Positions 8,893 to 18,758 are shown, numbered from the stretch's first letter. The stretch is DNA of 64,000 nt from CAIUPE01 sp046092445 (GCA_046092445.1 JBJTDR010000112.1:9613-73612), one strand, 5' to 3'. The notes: generated from the letters alone by a model not told the origin. Numbers and translations: made by a program.

Positions 8893-10065
8893 TCATATTT
8901 TTATCCAGCGTCCGCCTTTTGATGACGAGGTGACAGCCGCTTCGATGAAAGCCAGGCCCTTCACGCCGTCATCGACCGTCGGGAAGGTAACAACAGCATC
9001 CGGCTTTTTGCCGGCGCGCGCCGCGTGAATGGCATGGGCAATCTCGGTATAGATATTGGCGAACCCTTCGAGATAGCCTTCGGGATGGCCCGGAGGAATG
9101 CGTGTCATCCGGCCCGCTTCCGCGCCGGCGCCAGCGCCACCCCGTGTGATCGTCTGTGTCGGCTTCCCGAGTGGCGACCACTGGAGATAATTCGGATTTT
9201 CCTGCGACCAAGCGAGCCCGCCCTTCGTGCCGTAAACCCGGATACGCAAGCCGTTTTCATTGCCGACTGCGACCTGACTGGCCCATAATGAACCCCGCGC
9301 ACCATTGGCATAGCGCATCAACACCTGAGTATTGTCGTCAAGCCTGCGCCCCGCGACAAAGGTCGTAAGCTCGGCAGACACTTCGAGCACCGGAATGCCG
9401 GTGATAAAATCGGCAAGATTATAGGCATGCGTGCCGATGTCGCCGATGCAGCCACCCGCGCCTGATCGCGCCGGATCCGTTCGCCAATCGGCCTGTTTCT
9501 GGCCCGATTGCTCAAGCGGTTCCGCAAGCCAGTCCTGCGGATATTCCACCTGCACGACACGGATATCGCCGAGCTCGCCCAAAGCAACCATTGCACGGGC
9601 CTGCCGCACCATCGGATAGCCTGTGTAATTATGCGTCACCGCGAAGATTTTACCCGATTTCTCCGCGGCTGATTTCAGCTTCAACGCCTCTTTCAACGTC
9701 GTTGTCAGCGGCTTGTCGCAGATGACATGAATACCTGCTTTCAGAAACGCAAGCGCTGGGCCGGCATGCATATGGTTCGGCGTGACAATCGCAACGGCCT
9801 CGATCCCGTCCTTGCGACGCCCTTCCTTCTTTGCCATTTCCTCGAAATCACCATAGGTCCGCTTCGGATCAAGCCCGAGTGCCGCCCCGGAGCGGAGCGC
9901 CTTCTCCGGTGTCGAACTCAGCGCGCCTGCAACGAGTGTATAATGATCGTCCATGCGAGCCGCCAAACGGTGCACCGCACCGATAAAGGCACCCTCGCCC
10001 CCGCCCACCATGCCGAGGCGGATACGTCCGCCTGCGTTTCCGTCATCTTTTCCCGTAATCGCCAT
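8893..10065 (-). CDS. Gfo/Idh/MocA family oxidoreductase
   Basis: 390 residues. An N-terminal Rossmann fold with a GMVGGGEGAFIGAVHR glycine motif is followed by VAIVTPNHMHAGPALAFLKAGIHVICDKPL, split here as VAIVTPNHMHA and ICDKPL; the EKP/DKP lysine is the family's catalytic signature. GGCIGDIGTHAYNLADFITG is the typical metal-free C-terminal domain. The family oxidises sugars, inositols or their derivatives with NAD(P); substrate cannot be told from sequence. It is 24 bp downstream of a sugar isomerase/epimerase gene on the same strand, a standard pairing. G+C is clearly higher than in the flanking genes. Confidence 0.9.
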   Translation of the reverse strand: MAITGKDDGNAGGRIRLGMVGGGEGAFIGAVHRLAARMDDHYTLVAGALSSTPEKALRSGAALGLDPKRTYGDFEEMAKKEGRRKDGIEAVAIVTPNHMHAGPALAFLKAGIHVICDKPLTTTLKEALKLKSAAEKSGKIFAVTHNYTGYPMVRQARAMVALGELGDIRVVQVEYPQDWLAEPLEQSGQKQADWRTDPARSGAGGCIGDIGTHAYNLADFITGIPVLEVSAELTTFVAGRRLDDNTQVLMRYANGARGSLWASQVAVGNENGLRIRVYGTKGGLAWSQENPNYLQWSPLGKPTQTITRGGAGAGAEAGRMTRIPPGHPEGYLEGFANIYTEIAHAIHAARAGKKPDAVVTFPTVDDGVKGLAFIEAAVTSSSKGGRWIKI

Positions 10066-10089
10066 TATTCTTCTCCCTCAGGATGCCGT

Positions 10090-11148
10090 TCAGCGAATGC
10101 CGAGCATGCGCTTGATCTGCTTCTTGTCCGTTTCCGCGCCGGCGAAGTCGTCAAAGGCTTTTTCCGTCACCCGGATAATGTGATTGCTGATGAATTCCGC
10201 GCCTTCCCTTGCGCCATCTTCAGGATGCTTGAGGCAGCATTCCCACTCCAGAACCGCCCAGCTGTCATAGCCGTGTTGCGCCAGTTTTGAGAAAATACCG
10301 GCAAAATCAACATGCCCGTCACCCAACGACCGGAACCGTCCAGCCCGCTCCGTCCAGCCTGCATAGCCGGAATAGACGCCTTGACGGCCGGTCGGGTTGA
10401 ACTCGCCATCCTTGACGTGGAACGCCTTGATCCGCTCGTGATAAATATCGATGAAGGCGAGATAATCGAGCTGCTGCAACACAAAATGAGACGGATCATA
10501 ATTGATGCAGGCGCGTTTGTGGCCCTTCACTGCATCCACGAACATCTCGAACGTCGCCCCGTCGAACAAATCTTCGCCTGGATGAATCTCGTAACAAACA
10601 TCGCAGCCGACTTCGTCGTAGGCATTCAAAATAGGTTTCCAACGTTTGGCGAGTTCCGCGAAAGCAGTTTCGATCATGCCTGCCGGGCGTTGCGGCCATG
10701 GATAGACAAACGGCCAGGCGAGCGCACCCGAGAATGTAACACTCGCGTGAAGATCGAGATTTTTCGAGGCTTGAGCACCCATCATCAATTGATCGACGGC
10801 CCAGGCTTGCCGTGCTTTCGGCTTGCCATGCACTTCCTTCGGCGCGAAGGCATCGAACGCTTCATCAAAAGCCGGGTTGACGGCAATCAATTGCCCCTGA
10901 AGATGCGTCGACAATTCGGTGATCGTGATGCCGTGCTTCTTGGCGGTTCCGGCGATCTCGTCGCAATAGGTCTTCGAGGTTGCCGCTTTCTTCAAATCGA
11001 ATAACCGCCCGTCCCATGTCGGAATCTGGACGCCCTTATATCCGAGGCTGGCAGCCCATTTGCAGATCGAGTCAAATGAGTTAAATGGCGCGGTGTCGCC
11101 CGCAAATTGCGCCAGAAAAAGTGCCGGTCCCTTGATCGTGCTCGCCAT
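10090..11148 (-). CDS. Sugar phosphate isomerase/epimerase family protein (TIM barrel)
   Basis: 352 residues of the xylose-isomerase-like / AP-endonuclease-2 TIM barrel. Recognisable pieces are GYKGVQIPTWDGRLFD, CYEIHPGEDLFDG (metal-ligand Glu), CINYDPSHFVLQQLDY and AFHVKDGEF, which carry the Glu/Asp/His metal site. It precedes the Gfo/Idh/MocA gene in a two-gene minus-strand unit. Such pairs act in inositol-like or sugar catabolism, but no transporter or regulator is adjacent to narrow this down. Like its partner it is G+C-rich compared with imuA and murA on either side. Confidence 0.88.
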   Translation of the reverse strand: MASTIKGPALFLAQFAGDTAPFNSFDSICKWAASLGYKGVQIPTWDGRLFDLKKAATSKTYCDEIAGTAKKHGITITELSTHLQGQLIAVNPAFDEAFDAFAPKEVHGKPKARQAWAVDQLMMGAQASKNLDLHASVTFSGALAWPFVYPWPQRPAGMIETAFAELAKRWKPILNAYDEVGCDVCYEIHPGEDLFDGATFEMFVDAVKGHKRACINYDPSHFVLQQLDYLAFIDIYHERIKAFHVKDGEFNPTGRQGVYSGYAGWTERAGRFRSLGDGHVDFAGIFSKLAQHGYDSWAVLEWECCLKHPEDGAREGAEFISNHIIRVTEKAFDDFAGAETDKKQIKRMLGIR

Positions 11149-11360
11149 GGTGGTTCCCCCTTGAAGTTAAGTCATCTTTATCCGGTTCTTACACTTTGTC
11201 AGATTACGCCATCGAAACCATTGATGATCAAGCCCCTGAGACAAATTTCACATTCATTTTATTGGATTGCTAGTATTCAAATTAAAAAACATCCGAATTT
11301 GAAAGAGTGGACGCTTTTACGATACAGATACTTTTACTGAGACTATTTTCTATACCACCC

Positions 11361-11407
11361 TTGACTTGTCACATAAATACTGGAATCTATAAGAACATAA
11401 AGTGAAC
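11361..11407 (+). promoter_or_regulatory. LexA (SOS) box and possible -35 upstream of imuA
   Basis: GAAC-ATAAAGT-GAAC at 11393-11407 is a perfect match to the alphaproteobacterial LexA operator GTTC-N7-GTTC read on the other strand. It ends 23 bp before the imuA ATG. A TTGACT at 11361-11366 could be the -35 hexamer, with a weak A/T-rich -10 region around 11384-11391. This placement would let LexA block imuA-imuB-dnaE2. The rest of 11149-11430 is A/T-rich with no gene. Confidence 0.8.
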
Positions 11408-11430
11408 AAACTCGATTACAGGGCCGTTTA

Positions 11431-12279
11431 ATGCCAGCTCAGCGTGCTGTTTTTGACGATCTAAGACGCTCTATCGCTCGGATTGGGCGCGAGGGGCATA
11501 TTTTTTTACCTGCTAAACAGCACGCTAGGATTTCAACCGGACATGCCATCGTTGATTCGGCATTGGGCGGAGGATTAATGCGGGGAGCGCTGCATGATAT
11601 CCTGCCTGTCAACCCACAAGATGGCGCTGCAGCAAGCGGCTTTGCATTGGGGCTTGTGGCACTGTTTTCTTGCCAAAAAACCAATTGGGTCTGGGTACGG
11701 CAGGGCATGGCCGGGAAGGAAGCTGGAGAACCCTATGGACCGGGACTTGCTGCATTCGGTCTGGATCCTAATCGTCTCATATTGGTCATGACAGGAGATA
11801 TACGCGAAGCACTGCGTGCCACTGAAGAGTCTGTGCGCTGTTCGGCACTTTCATGCGTCCTCTTTGAGCCATGGGGTGATCCGAAGGCTCTCGACCTGAC
11901 TGCAACACGACGCCTCATATTGGCTGCCGAGGCATCAAACGTAGCATTAATTACGCTCCGTAGTGGCGGGCATGTAGCACTTGGGTCTGCCCGCACGCGC
12001 TGGGCAATTTCGGCAGCATCAAGCAACCCGGAGCAGGGTGCTACCGGCATGAACGCCGGAATCGGAAATCCTATTTTCAAAGTGGCCCTAACCTTGAACA
12101 GACAGGCCGGAGCGGGTGAGCCCGATGGCCAATGGATAATGGAGTGGAACCATGCAAAGCGTATCTTCAAACCCGCAGCGCTTTCTGTCGCTCGTCCTAC
12201 CGAGGCTATCAACCGATCGGTTACATCGCCGCGCACGACAAGCAAACCCCTATCAGGCGCACTGCGTAACGTCGGATGA
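11431..12279 (+). CDS. imuA: ImuA, SOS-mutasome accessory protein (RecA/SulA-like)
   Basis: 282 residues. HAIVDSALGGGLMRGALHDI near residues 37-56 and the GFALGLVALFSC region match ImuA proteins, which are distant RecA-fold relatives. ImuA works with ImuB and DnaE2 in damage-induced translesion synthesis. The ATG lies just after the LexA box. Its 3' end overlaps imuB by 128 bp in another frame, an unusually long overlap even for this cassette, implying tight translational coupling. Confidence 0.92.
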   Translation: MPAQRAVFDDLRRSIARIGREGHIFLPAKQHARISTGHAIVDSALGGGLMRGALHDILPVNPQDGAAASGFALGLVALFSCQKTNWVWVRQGMAGKEAGEPYGPGLAAFGLDPNRLILVMTGDIREALRATEESVRCSALSCVLFEPWGDPKALDLTATRRLILAAEASNVALITLRSGGHVALGSARTRWAISAASSNPEQGATGMNAGIGNPIFKVALTLNRQAGAGEPDGQWIMEWNHAKRIFKPAALSVARPTEAINRSVTSPRTTSKPLSGALRNVG

Positions 12280-13738
12280 CATGCCACTGGTGGTTGTAGG
12301 TAAGATCAAAGGCACTAACGTAATCGAGGCACTTGATGCCTTAGCAAATCGCGCCGGATTAAGTTTAGGTATGACATTGGCTACGGCGCGCGCCTTGCAC
12401 CCCACACTACTCGTGGCTGAAAGCGACACTGAAGCTGATCGTGCAACGCTCGAACATATCGCCGACTGGTGCGAGCGTTACACGCCATGTATCGGACTAC
12501 TGCAAAATAACGGATTAGTGCTAGATATTACGGGTGCAAGCCATCTTGTCGGTGGTGAGGTAGCATTGCTTGCTGATATCAAAACCCGCCTTGCTGCGCA
12601 GGGCTTTATAACATGCGCCGCCATTGCCGGAACGGCTGAGGCGGCGCGCGCTATCGCCAGTTTTGGTGACAGCGGGATTGTAGAACCTGGAATGGAGCCT
12701 CAACGAGTAGCACAGCTTCCTCTCGCCGCTCTTGGCATCAGTGAAAGTCTCGTTCTCTCCTTATCCAGACTCGGGATGAAACGGATTGAGGATGTAGCAC
12801 GCCAGCCGCGTGCACCGCTGGCAGCGCGTTTCGGACGCGACCTTCTGATCAAGCTTGATCGTGTGCAAGGGTATATAATTGGGCCAATTTCATCCCGGAG
12901 ACCGGTGCCAACCTATATTGCCGAACGAAACTTCGCCGAACCCATAGGCCACGATGACGATATTCACCGCTCCATTCTGACTCTTGCTGCAGATCTAGCG
13001 CGGCTTCTCGAAAAGCACGGTGAAGGCGGACGCTGCTATGAACTCACATTTTTCCGTACTGATGGCGCAGTACGTCGCCTTACTGTTGAAACAGCGCGTC
13101 CTCTACGTGATCCAAAGGGTGTTATGCGGCTATTTCAGGAAAAGCTTGATACATTATCAGACCCTCTAGACCCAGGCTTTGGCTTTGATGTGATCCGTCT
13201 CTCAGCCACAAAGACAGAGCGACAGGATATTGTCGAACCTGGGTTCGATGGACGTGATGGTATAGAGGAAGAATTAAGCGCACTGATAGACCGCCTATGT
13301 GCCCGCTTTGGGGCCAACCGTGTCATGCGCCTCATGCCACGCAATACCCACATACCTGAACGTGCTATGCAGCGAATACCTGCCCAACACGGCAATGCAG
13401 CATTGACTATAGATTGGGATGAGGTGCTGGCGCCCGAAGAGACACCTACACGTCCAATCCGGCTCATTGAGCCACCAGAACCCGTCGACGTTATTGCCGA
13501 GATTCCCGATAGTGCGCCCATCCGATTTAGATGGCGACGCGTTTTTCATGCTGTTGTCAAAGCTGAAGGCCCGGAACGGATTGCGCCAGAGTGGTGGCGT
13601 GGTGAACAGGATATGATGACACGCGATTATTTTCGTCTAGAGGATGAAGAAGGTCGCAGATTTTGGGTATATCGGGAAGGCCTCTTTGGGCGTGAAACCA
13701 CAATGCCGAAATGGTTCATGCATGGATTGTTCGGGTGA
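12152..13738 (+). CDS. imuB: ImuB, catalytically inactive Y-family polymerase-like protein
   Basis: 528 residues. RFLSLVLPRLSTDRLHRR at the N-terminus is the family signature. A Y-family palm/thumb-like region follows, with little-finger-like and C-terminal interaction regions. ImuB lacks the catalytic acidic residues of active Y-family enzymes and bridges DnaE2, the beta clamp and ImuA; the N-terminal half here shows none of the usual metal-binding DxD context. The ATG at 12152 is only 9 codons before the RFLSL motif, which supports this start despite the 128-bp overlap with imuA. The stop TGA overlaps the GTG of dnaE2. Confidence 0.92.
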   Translation: MQSVSSNPQRFLSLVLPRLSTDRLHRRARQANPYQAHCVTSDDMPLVVVGKIKGTNVIEALDALANRAGLSLGMTLATARALHPTLLVAESDTEADRATLEHIADWCERYTPCIGLLQNNGLVLDITGASHLVGGEVALLADIKTRLAAQGFITCAAIAGTAEAARAIASFGDSGIVEPGMEPQRVAQLPLAALGISESLVLSLSRLGMKRIEDVARQPRAPLAARFGRDLLIKLDRVQGYIIGPISSRRPVPTYIAERNFAEPIGHDDDIHRSILTLAADLARLLEKHGEGGRCYELTFFRTDGAVRRLTVETARPLRDPKGVMRLFQEKLDTLSDPLDPGFGFDVIRLSATKTERQDIVEPGFDGRDGIEEELSALIDRLCARFGANRVMRLMPRNTHIPERAMQRIPAQHGNAALTIDWDEVLAPEETPTRPIRLIEPPEPVDVIAEIPDSAPIRFRWRRVFHAVVKAEGPERIAPEWWRGEQDMMTRDYFRLEDEEGRRFWVYREGLFGRETTMPKWFMHGLFG

Positions 13739-16700
13739 CCACCCCTTATGCCGAGCTCGCCACAACAACAAATTTCTCCTTTTTGCGCGGCGCATCACAT
13801 CCGGAAGAATTTATTGCAGAAGCGGCAAAGCTGGATCTGAAAGGAATTGGCATTACCGACAGAAATTCGCTTGCCGGTGTTGTGAGAGCACACGTTGCCC
13901 TAAAAGAAATCGGCGCAGGCGCGACAGGGCTTAAACTCGCAGTCGGTTGTCGTCTTGTCTTTGCGGATGAAACGCCCGATATCCTCGCGTATCCTGAAGA
14001 TCGTGCAGCCTATGGCAGGCTTTCAAAGCTTCTTTCGCTCGGCAAGCGCCGTGCTGAAAAGGGGGCTTGTCTTCTATGTCTAGAGGATCTTCTGGAGCAT
14101 AAAGAAGGACTTCTTCTTATCTTGATGGCCCCAATAAAACTCACTTCTGGGTTTGAAAGTTTTCTTGCTAGTCTTGCTCCGCTTCTGCGCCGTTCTTTAT
14201 GGCTTGGCGCAAGCATGCCGCACCATGGATCAGACAAAAAGCGACTTGCGAAACTGTCCGAACTTTCTTCCGCACATCACGTTCCACTGATCGCGATCAA
14301 CGATGTACTTTATCACATCCCCGAACGTCGTATCATTCAGGATGTGCTCTCGGCCATTCGCGAGCATACGCCTATTGAGAAAATCGGCCGCAAACTCGAG
14401 GCAAATGCCGAGCGTCATCTGAAAAGCAGCAAAGAAATGGCGCGTCTCTTCCGGCATGCCCCGGAAGCCGTTTCGGAAACAATACGCTTTCTTGACCGTG
14501 CCCGCTTCTCGCTCGATGAGCTACGTTATGAATATCCGGATGAACCGGTGCCAGATGGCAAAACTGCGCAGCAGCATCTTATCGATCTCACATGGGCGGG
14601 CGCAGCGAAACGCTATCCGAATGGTATACCAGACGCCATTAAAGCAACCATAGACAAAGAGCTTAATCTGATTGAACAGCTTGATTATGCGCCCTATTTT
14701 CTAACTGTTAATGATATTGTCGCGTTTGCACGCTCCCGTGACATTCTCTGTCAGGGGCGCGGTTCTGCAGCTAATTCCACTGTCTGTTTCTGTCTCGGTG
14801 TCACCTCTGTTGATCCTGCCGAAATAGACCTTCTGTTTGAACGATTTGTCTCCGCAGAGCGTCGTGAGCCGCCTGACATCGATGTTGATTTTGAACATGA
14901 ACGCCGCGAAGAGGTGATCCAATGGATTTATAACCGCTATGGCCGTGAACGGGCTGGACTCGCCGCGACTGTTATCAGTTACCGTCCGCGTAGTGCAATC
15001 CGTGATGTAGGCAAGGCGCTTGGACTAACGGAAGATGTCACAGCCACACTCGCCAATACAGTCTGGGGATCGTGGGGCAAAGGAATTTCCGATAGCCAAA
15101 TCCAGCAGGCTGGACATGATGCCACCAATCCCATGATCCGTCGAGCTGTTGCCATTGCTATGGAAATTCAAGGATTTCCTAGGCATCTCTCGCAGCATGT
15201 CGGCGGATTCGTTCTAACGCGTGGTCGCCTTGATGAAACCGTACCCATCGGCAATGCAGCTATGGCCGATCGTACTTTTATCGAATGGGACAAAAACGAC
15301 ATTTCCGCGCTCGGCCTGATGAAAGTCGATATTCTAGCTCTCGGCATGCTGACCTGTATCCGCAAGGCGCTTGATCTGATCGTCCAGCATGGTGGAAAAC
15401 GATACGATCTCGCCACCATCCCGCGGGAGGATCCGGCTGTTTATGCCATGTTACAAAGGGCCGACTCCGTAGGCGTGTTTCAGGTCGAAAGCCGGGCGCA
15501 GATGAATATGCTCCCGCGCATAAAACCTGCTACATTTTATGACCTTGTTATCGAAGTAGCGATTGTCAGGCCGGGCCCCATTCAGGGAGACATGGTACAC
15601 CCGTATTTACGACGCAGGCAGGGAAAGGAAAGTGTACATTTCCCCTCTCCATCTCCTGCTCATGGCCCAGCGGATGAACTCGAGCGTGTACTTGGCAAAA
15701 CACTCGGCGTTCCCTTGTTTCAGGAACAGGCGATGCGGATTGCCATTGAGGCTGCAAAATTCACACCCGATGAAGCCAACAAACTCCGGCGTGCTATGGC
15801 GACTTTCCGGCGTGTCGGGACAATTCATCTGTTTCAGCAAAAAATGATCGATGGCATGGTCCATCGTGGCTATGATCCTGATTTTGCGGCGCGATGCTTC
15901 AAGCAGATTGAAGGTTTTGGCGAATACGGATTTCCCGAGAGTCACGCCGCCTCTTTTGCGCTGCTCGTTTATGCTTCAGCTTGGTTGAAATGCCATTATC
16001 CCGCTGCATTTGCCGCTGGTCTACTTAATAGCCAACCAATGGGCTTTTATGCTCCTGCGCAAATCGTTCGCGACGCCTCAGACCACCAAGTCGAAATCCG
16101 TCCACCTGATATTAACGCCAGCTTCAACGATAATACGCTTGAAGAACGAACCGATGGTCTGCCCGCTCTTCGGCTCGGGTTTCGGCAGATTGATGGCTTT
16201 TGTAATGAATGGGCTAATCGCATAGATACTGCGCGCGGTGCGTTCTATCCGAATGTAGAAACACTGCAACGCCGAGCAAAATTGCCCCGCCGCGCCCTAA
16301 TTTTACTTGCAGAAGCAGATGCCATGCGCTCGCTTGATCTTGATAGGCGCGAAGCAGCATGGGAGGTGCGTCGTCTGCCCGATGCTGAAGCACTTCCCTT
16401 ATTCGAGGCCGCCAACGCGGACGAGCTTGCCGTAGAACCCCTTGTAACACTCGCTCCCATGCCACTGAGCGAACATGTTGTTGCTGATTATCAGACGCTA
16501 CACCTATCACTTAAAGGTCATCCTATGCTTTTTCTTCGTGATCTATTTGCCGGGGAGTCCGTTTCATCTTGCATCACTATGGCTAATATCCCGCACGGTC
16601 GAAGGGTTCGGACCGCCGGTATTGTTCTGATCCGTCAAAAACCAGGTAGTGCGAAAGGTGTCGTCTTCATGACGATTGAGGATGAAACCGGCATCGCAAA

Positions 16701-16980
16701 CCTGGTTGTCTGGCCAAGTGTAATGAACCGCTTCCGTCGCGTGGTGATGGGCGCTCACCTTGTCTGCGTTGATGCCCGAATCCAAAGATGCCCCGAGGGA
16801 ATAGTTCATCTCGTTGTTGAAACAATAACCGACCGTACAACAGCTCTGGCACATCTGTCCGGTGAGGCGATGCCGATATCATTGGCACGCGCCGATGAGG
16901 TAAAGCGACCCATTCCCGAAGGCCCCCGCAAATACCCACGCGATATACGCATATTACCAAAATCGCGTGATTTTCACTAG
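13735..16980 (+). CDS. dnaE2: Error-prone DNA polymerase DnaE2
   Basis: 1081 residues from a GTG at 13735 that overlaps the imuB stop (GTGA). This start gives the family-typical TTPYAELATTTNFSFLRGAS; the frame also extends 8 codons upstream to an ATG, which I consider less likely. An N-terminal PHP domain is followed by the C-family polymerase palm with PDIDVDF at about residues 380-386, the fingers and an OB fold (GVVFMTIEDETG). DnaE2 is the second, SOS-induced DnaE of alphaproteobacteria and performs lesion bypass with ImuB. It ends the LexA-controlled operon. Confidence 0.96.
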   Translation: MTTPYAELATTTNFSFLRGASHPEEFIAEAAKLDLKGIGITDRNSLAGVVRAHVALKEIGAGATGLKLAVGCRLVFADETPDILAYPEDRAAYGRLSKLLSLGKRRAEKGACLLCLEDLLEHKEGLLLILMAPIKLTSGFESFLASLAPLLRRSLWLGASMPHHGSDKKRLAKLSELSSAHHVPLIAINDVLYHIPERRIIQDVLSAIREHTPIEKIGRKLEANAERHLKSSKEMARLFRHAPEAVSETIRFLDRARFSLDELRYEYPDEPVPDGKTAQQHLIDLTWAGAAKRYPNGIPDAIKATIDKELNLIEQLDYAPYFLTVNDIVAFARSRDILCQGRGSAANSTVCFCLGVTSVDPAEIDLLFERFVSAERREPPDIDVDFEHERREEVIQWIYNRYGRERAGLAATVISYRPRSAIRDVGKALGLTEDVTATLANTVWGSWGKGISDSQIQQAGHDATNPMIRRAVAIAMEIQGFPRHLSQHVGGFVLTRGRLDETVPIGNAAMADRTFIEWDKNDISALGLMKVDILALGMLTCIRKALDLIVQHGGKRYDLATIPREDPAVYAMLQRADSVGVFQVESRAQMNMLPRIKPATFYDLVIEVAIVRPGPIQGDMVHPYLRRRQGKESVHFPSPSPAHGPADELERVLGKTLGVPLFQEQAMRIAIEAAKFTPDEANKLRRAMATFRRVGTIHLFQQKMIDGMVHRGYDPDFAARCFKQIEGFGEYGFPESHAASFALLVYASAWLKCHYPAAFAAGLLNSQPMGFYAPAQIVRDASDHQVEIRPPDINASFNDNTLEERTDGLPALRLGFRQIDGFCNEWANRIDTARGAFYPNVETLQRRAKLPRRALILLAEADAMRSLDLDRREAAWEVRRLPDAEALPLFEAANADELAVEPLVTLAPMPLSEHVVADYQTLHLSLKGHPMLFLRDLFAGESVSSCITMANIPHGRRVRTAGIVLIRQKPGSAKGVVFMTIEDETGIANLVVWPSVMNRFRRVVMGAHLVCVDARIQRCPEGIVHLVVETITDRTTALAHLSGEAMPISLARADEVKRPIPEGPRKYPRDIRILPKSRDFH

Positions 16981-17053
16981 CAAACAACCTCGTCTACTTG
17001 CTCACACGCAAGGCTGTACCTAAACTAAAGTCCGAAACTCCTGGAGATTTGCT

Positions 17054-17980
17054 ATGCTCACTACCTCTGCAGAAGGCGTCTTTCCTATCGCGCCCACCCC
17101 ATTCTTGCCGGACGGTCGTGTGGATAATTTCAGCACTGACAGACTGATCGATCATTATCTGCAGGCAGGCGCGGACGGCATCACAATCCTCGGCATTATG
17201 GGCGAAGCGCCAAAACTCGATCAGAGCGAAGCAATGGCTTTTGCAGAGCGCTGCATTGTCCGTGCCCAACACCTGCCCTTCATCGTCGGTGTTTCTGCCC
17301 CCGGTTTTGCTGCCATGCGTACACTAGCTCGGTCCGTCATGGATAAAGGCGCCGCTGGCGTGATGATCGCACCACCGCCCTCTTTGCGAACAGATGACCA
17401 GATTGTCACCTATTATGCACAGGCAGTTGAAGCCATTGGCGCTGATATTCCCTTCGTCATTCAGGATTATCCACTAACCATCGGCGTTATCATGACACCG
17501 GGAGTTATACGCCAAATCATCATGGATAACCCCTCCTGCGTTATGCTCAAACACGAAGATTGGCCCGGGTTGGAAAAAATTTCAACACTTCGCAAATACG
17601 AAACCGATGGTTCTCTGCGCCATGTCTCGATTCTCACTGGCAACGGTGGCTTATTCCTCGACTTCGAGATGGAACGTGGGGCTGATGGTGCCATGACAGG
17701 TTATGCATTTCCAGAATTATTGATCAAGCTTGTCAAGCTCTCAAGAGCCGGAAAACGCGAACAGGCGCATGATCTATTTGATGCTCACTTGCCGCTATTG
17801 CGGTACGAGCAGCAACAAGGGATTGGTCTTGCAGTAAGAAAATATACGCTCATGCGTCGGAGTATTCTGACGTCCGATACACAGCGAAAACCATACACAG
17901 GACTAACTGCGACTGCAAAAGCGGAAGTTGACTACCTTCTGTCCCGACTAACCCGCCAAGATCCTGTTGCAAAACTGTAA
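17054..17980 (+). CDS. Dihydrodipicolinate synthase / N-acetylneuraminate lyase family protein
   Basis: 308 residues of the class I aldolase TIM-barrel family. The catalytic Tyr (FVIQDYPLT) and Schiff-base Lys (MLKHEDWPG) are both present, and the opening GVFPIAPTPFLPDGRVD is typical. The usual GTTGE motif reads GIMGEAPKL, which departs from true DapA and points to a sugar-acid aldolase/dehydratase (for example 2-keto-3-deoxy sugar acid). The gene stands 73 bp after dnaE2 and converges on hyi with 4 bp between stops. Its neighbours encode sugar-acid enzymes, which supports a catabolic role over lysine synthesis. Confidence 0.88.
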   Translation: MLTTSAEGVFPIAPTPFLPDGRVDNFSTDRLIDHYLQAGADGITILGIMGEAPKLDQSEAMAFAERCIVRAQHLPFIVGVSAPGFAAMRTLARSVMDKGAAGVMIAPPPSLRTDDQIVTYYAQAVEAIGADIPFVIQDYPLTIGVIMTPGVIRQIIMDNPSCVMLKHEDWPGLEKISTLRKYETDGSLRHVSILTGNGGLFLDFEMERGADGAMTGYAFPELLIKLVKLSRAGKREQAHDLFDAHLPLLRYEQQQGIGLAVRKYTLMRRSILTSDTQRKPYTGLTATAKAEVDYLLSRLTRQDPVAKL

Positions 17981-17984
17981 TCAT

Positions 17985-18758
17985 CTACCGACGGTAAGGT
18001 GCGAACCAACCAAGGCCGTCCCGTGTTCCTGCACGGGGGTTATACTCGCAACCGACAAACCCCGAATAACTCAATCGATCCAACTCCTCGAATATAAACA
18101 CATCATTAAGTTCTTCTGTCGTCGGCTCATGCCGGGATGGTACGCTTGCAATTTGAACATGGCCAGTGAGCGGCATAAGTTCTCGTAGCGCCATCGTCAC
18201 ATCACCATGGATGATCTGGCGATGATAAACATCAAATTGTAATTTCACATTTGGTAACGCGAGTTCTCCAATTAATGCAGTTGCCATATTGAAATCATTC
18301 ATGAAATATCGGGGCATGTTTCGTCCATTTATTGGCTCGAGAAGCACGTCGATACCGTACTTGCTGCACTCTCCTGCGGCATAAACAACGTTTTCACGAT
18401 AGACTTTCGATGCATCGGGCCTGTCAGGCTCCATCAAACCGCTCATCATATGAAGGCGTTTTGCGCCCGTTGCTGAAGCATAGATCAATGCTCTTGCAAC
18501 TCCGTCGCGAAACTCAATTTCGCGACCCGGTATGGCCGCCAGTCCTCGCTCACCTTTCGTCCAATCCCCGGGTGGCATATTGAACAGCGCCTGAGTCAAT
18601 CCATGAACCTCAAGACGTCGCGCAATTTTATCGGGATCAAAATCGTAGGGAAACAAGTATTCAACTGCCTGAAATCCGGCATCAGCTGCCGCACCGAAAC
18701 GATCGAGAAACGTCCATTCCGTGAACATCATGGATAGATTGGCTGCAAAACGAAGCAT
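17985..18758 (-). CDS. hyi: Hydroxypyruvate isomerase-like / 2-oxo-tetronate isomerase-like TIM-barrel protein
   Basis: 257 residues, the normal Hyi/OtnI length. MLRFAANLSMMFTEWTFLDR, AVEYLFPYDFD, QALFNMPPGDWTKGERGLAA and VLLEPINGRNMP are hallmark stretches, with Glu/Asp/His metal ligands (LEPIN, LQFDVYH, CEYNPR). The family interconverts hydroxypyruvate with tartronate semialdehyde or isomerises 2-oxo-tetronates. No oxygen-linked partners (otnK/otnC) are adjacent, so the substrate is undetermined. It faces the DHDPS-family gene and is divergent from the FAH-family gene. Confidence 0.9.
   Translation of the reverse strand: MLRFAANLSMMFTEWTFLDRFGAAADAGFQAVEYLFPYDFDPDKIARRLEVHGLTQALFNMPPGDWTKGERGLAAIPGREIEFRDGVARALIYASATGAKRLHMMSGLMEPDRPDASKVYRENVVYAAGECSKYGIDVLLEPINGRNMPRYFMNDFNMATALIGELALPNVKLQFDVYHRQIIHGDVTMALRELMPLTGHVQIASVPSRHEPTTEELNDVFIFEELDRLSYSGFVGCEYNPRAGTRDGLGWFAPYRR

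Noticed and set aside
8740..11430. tRNA-Thr as an attachment site of a small island
   Set aside because: No copy of the tRNA 3' end and no integrase could be found at the far end of the G+C-rich pair.
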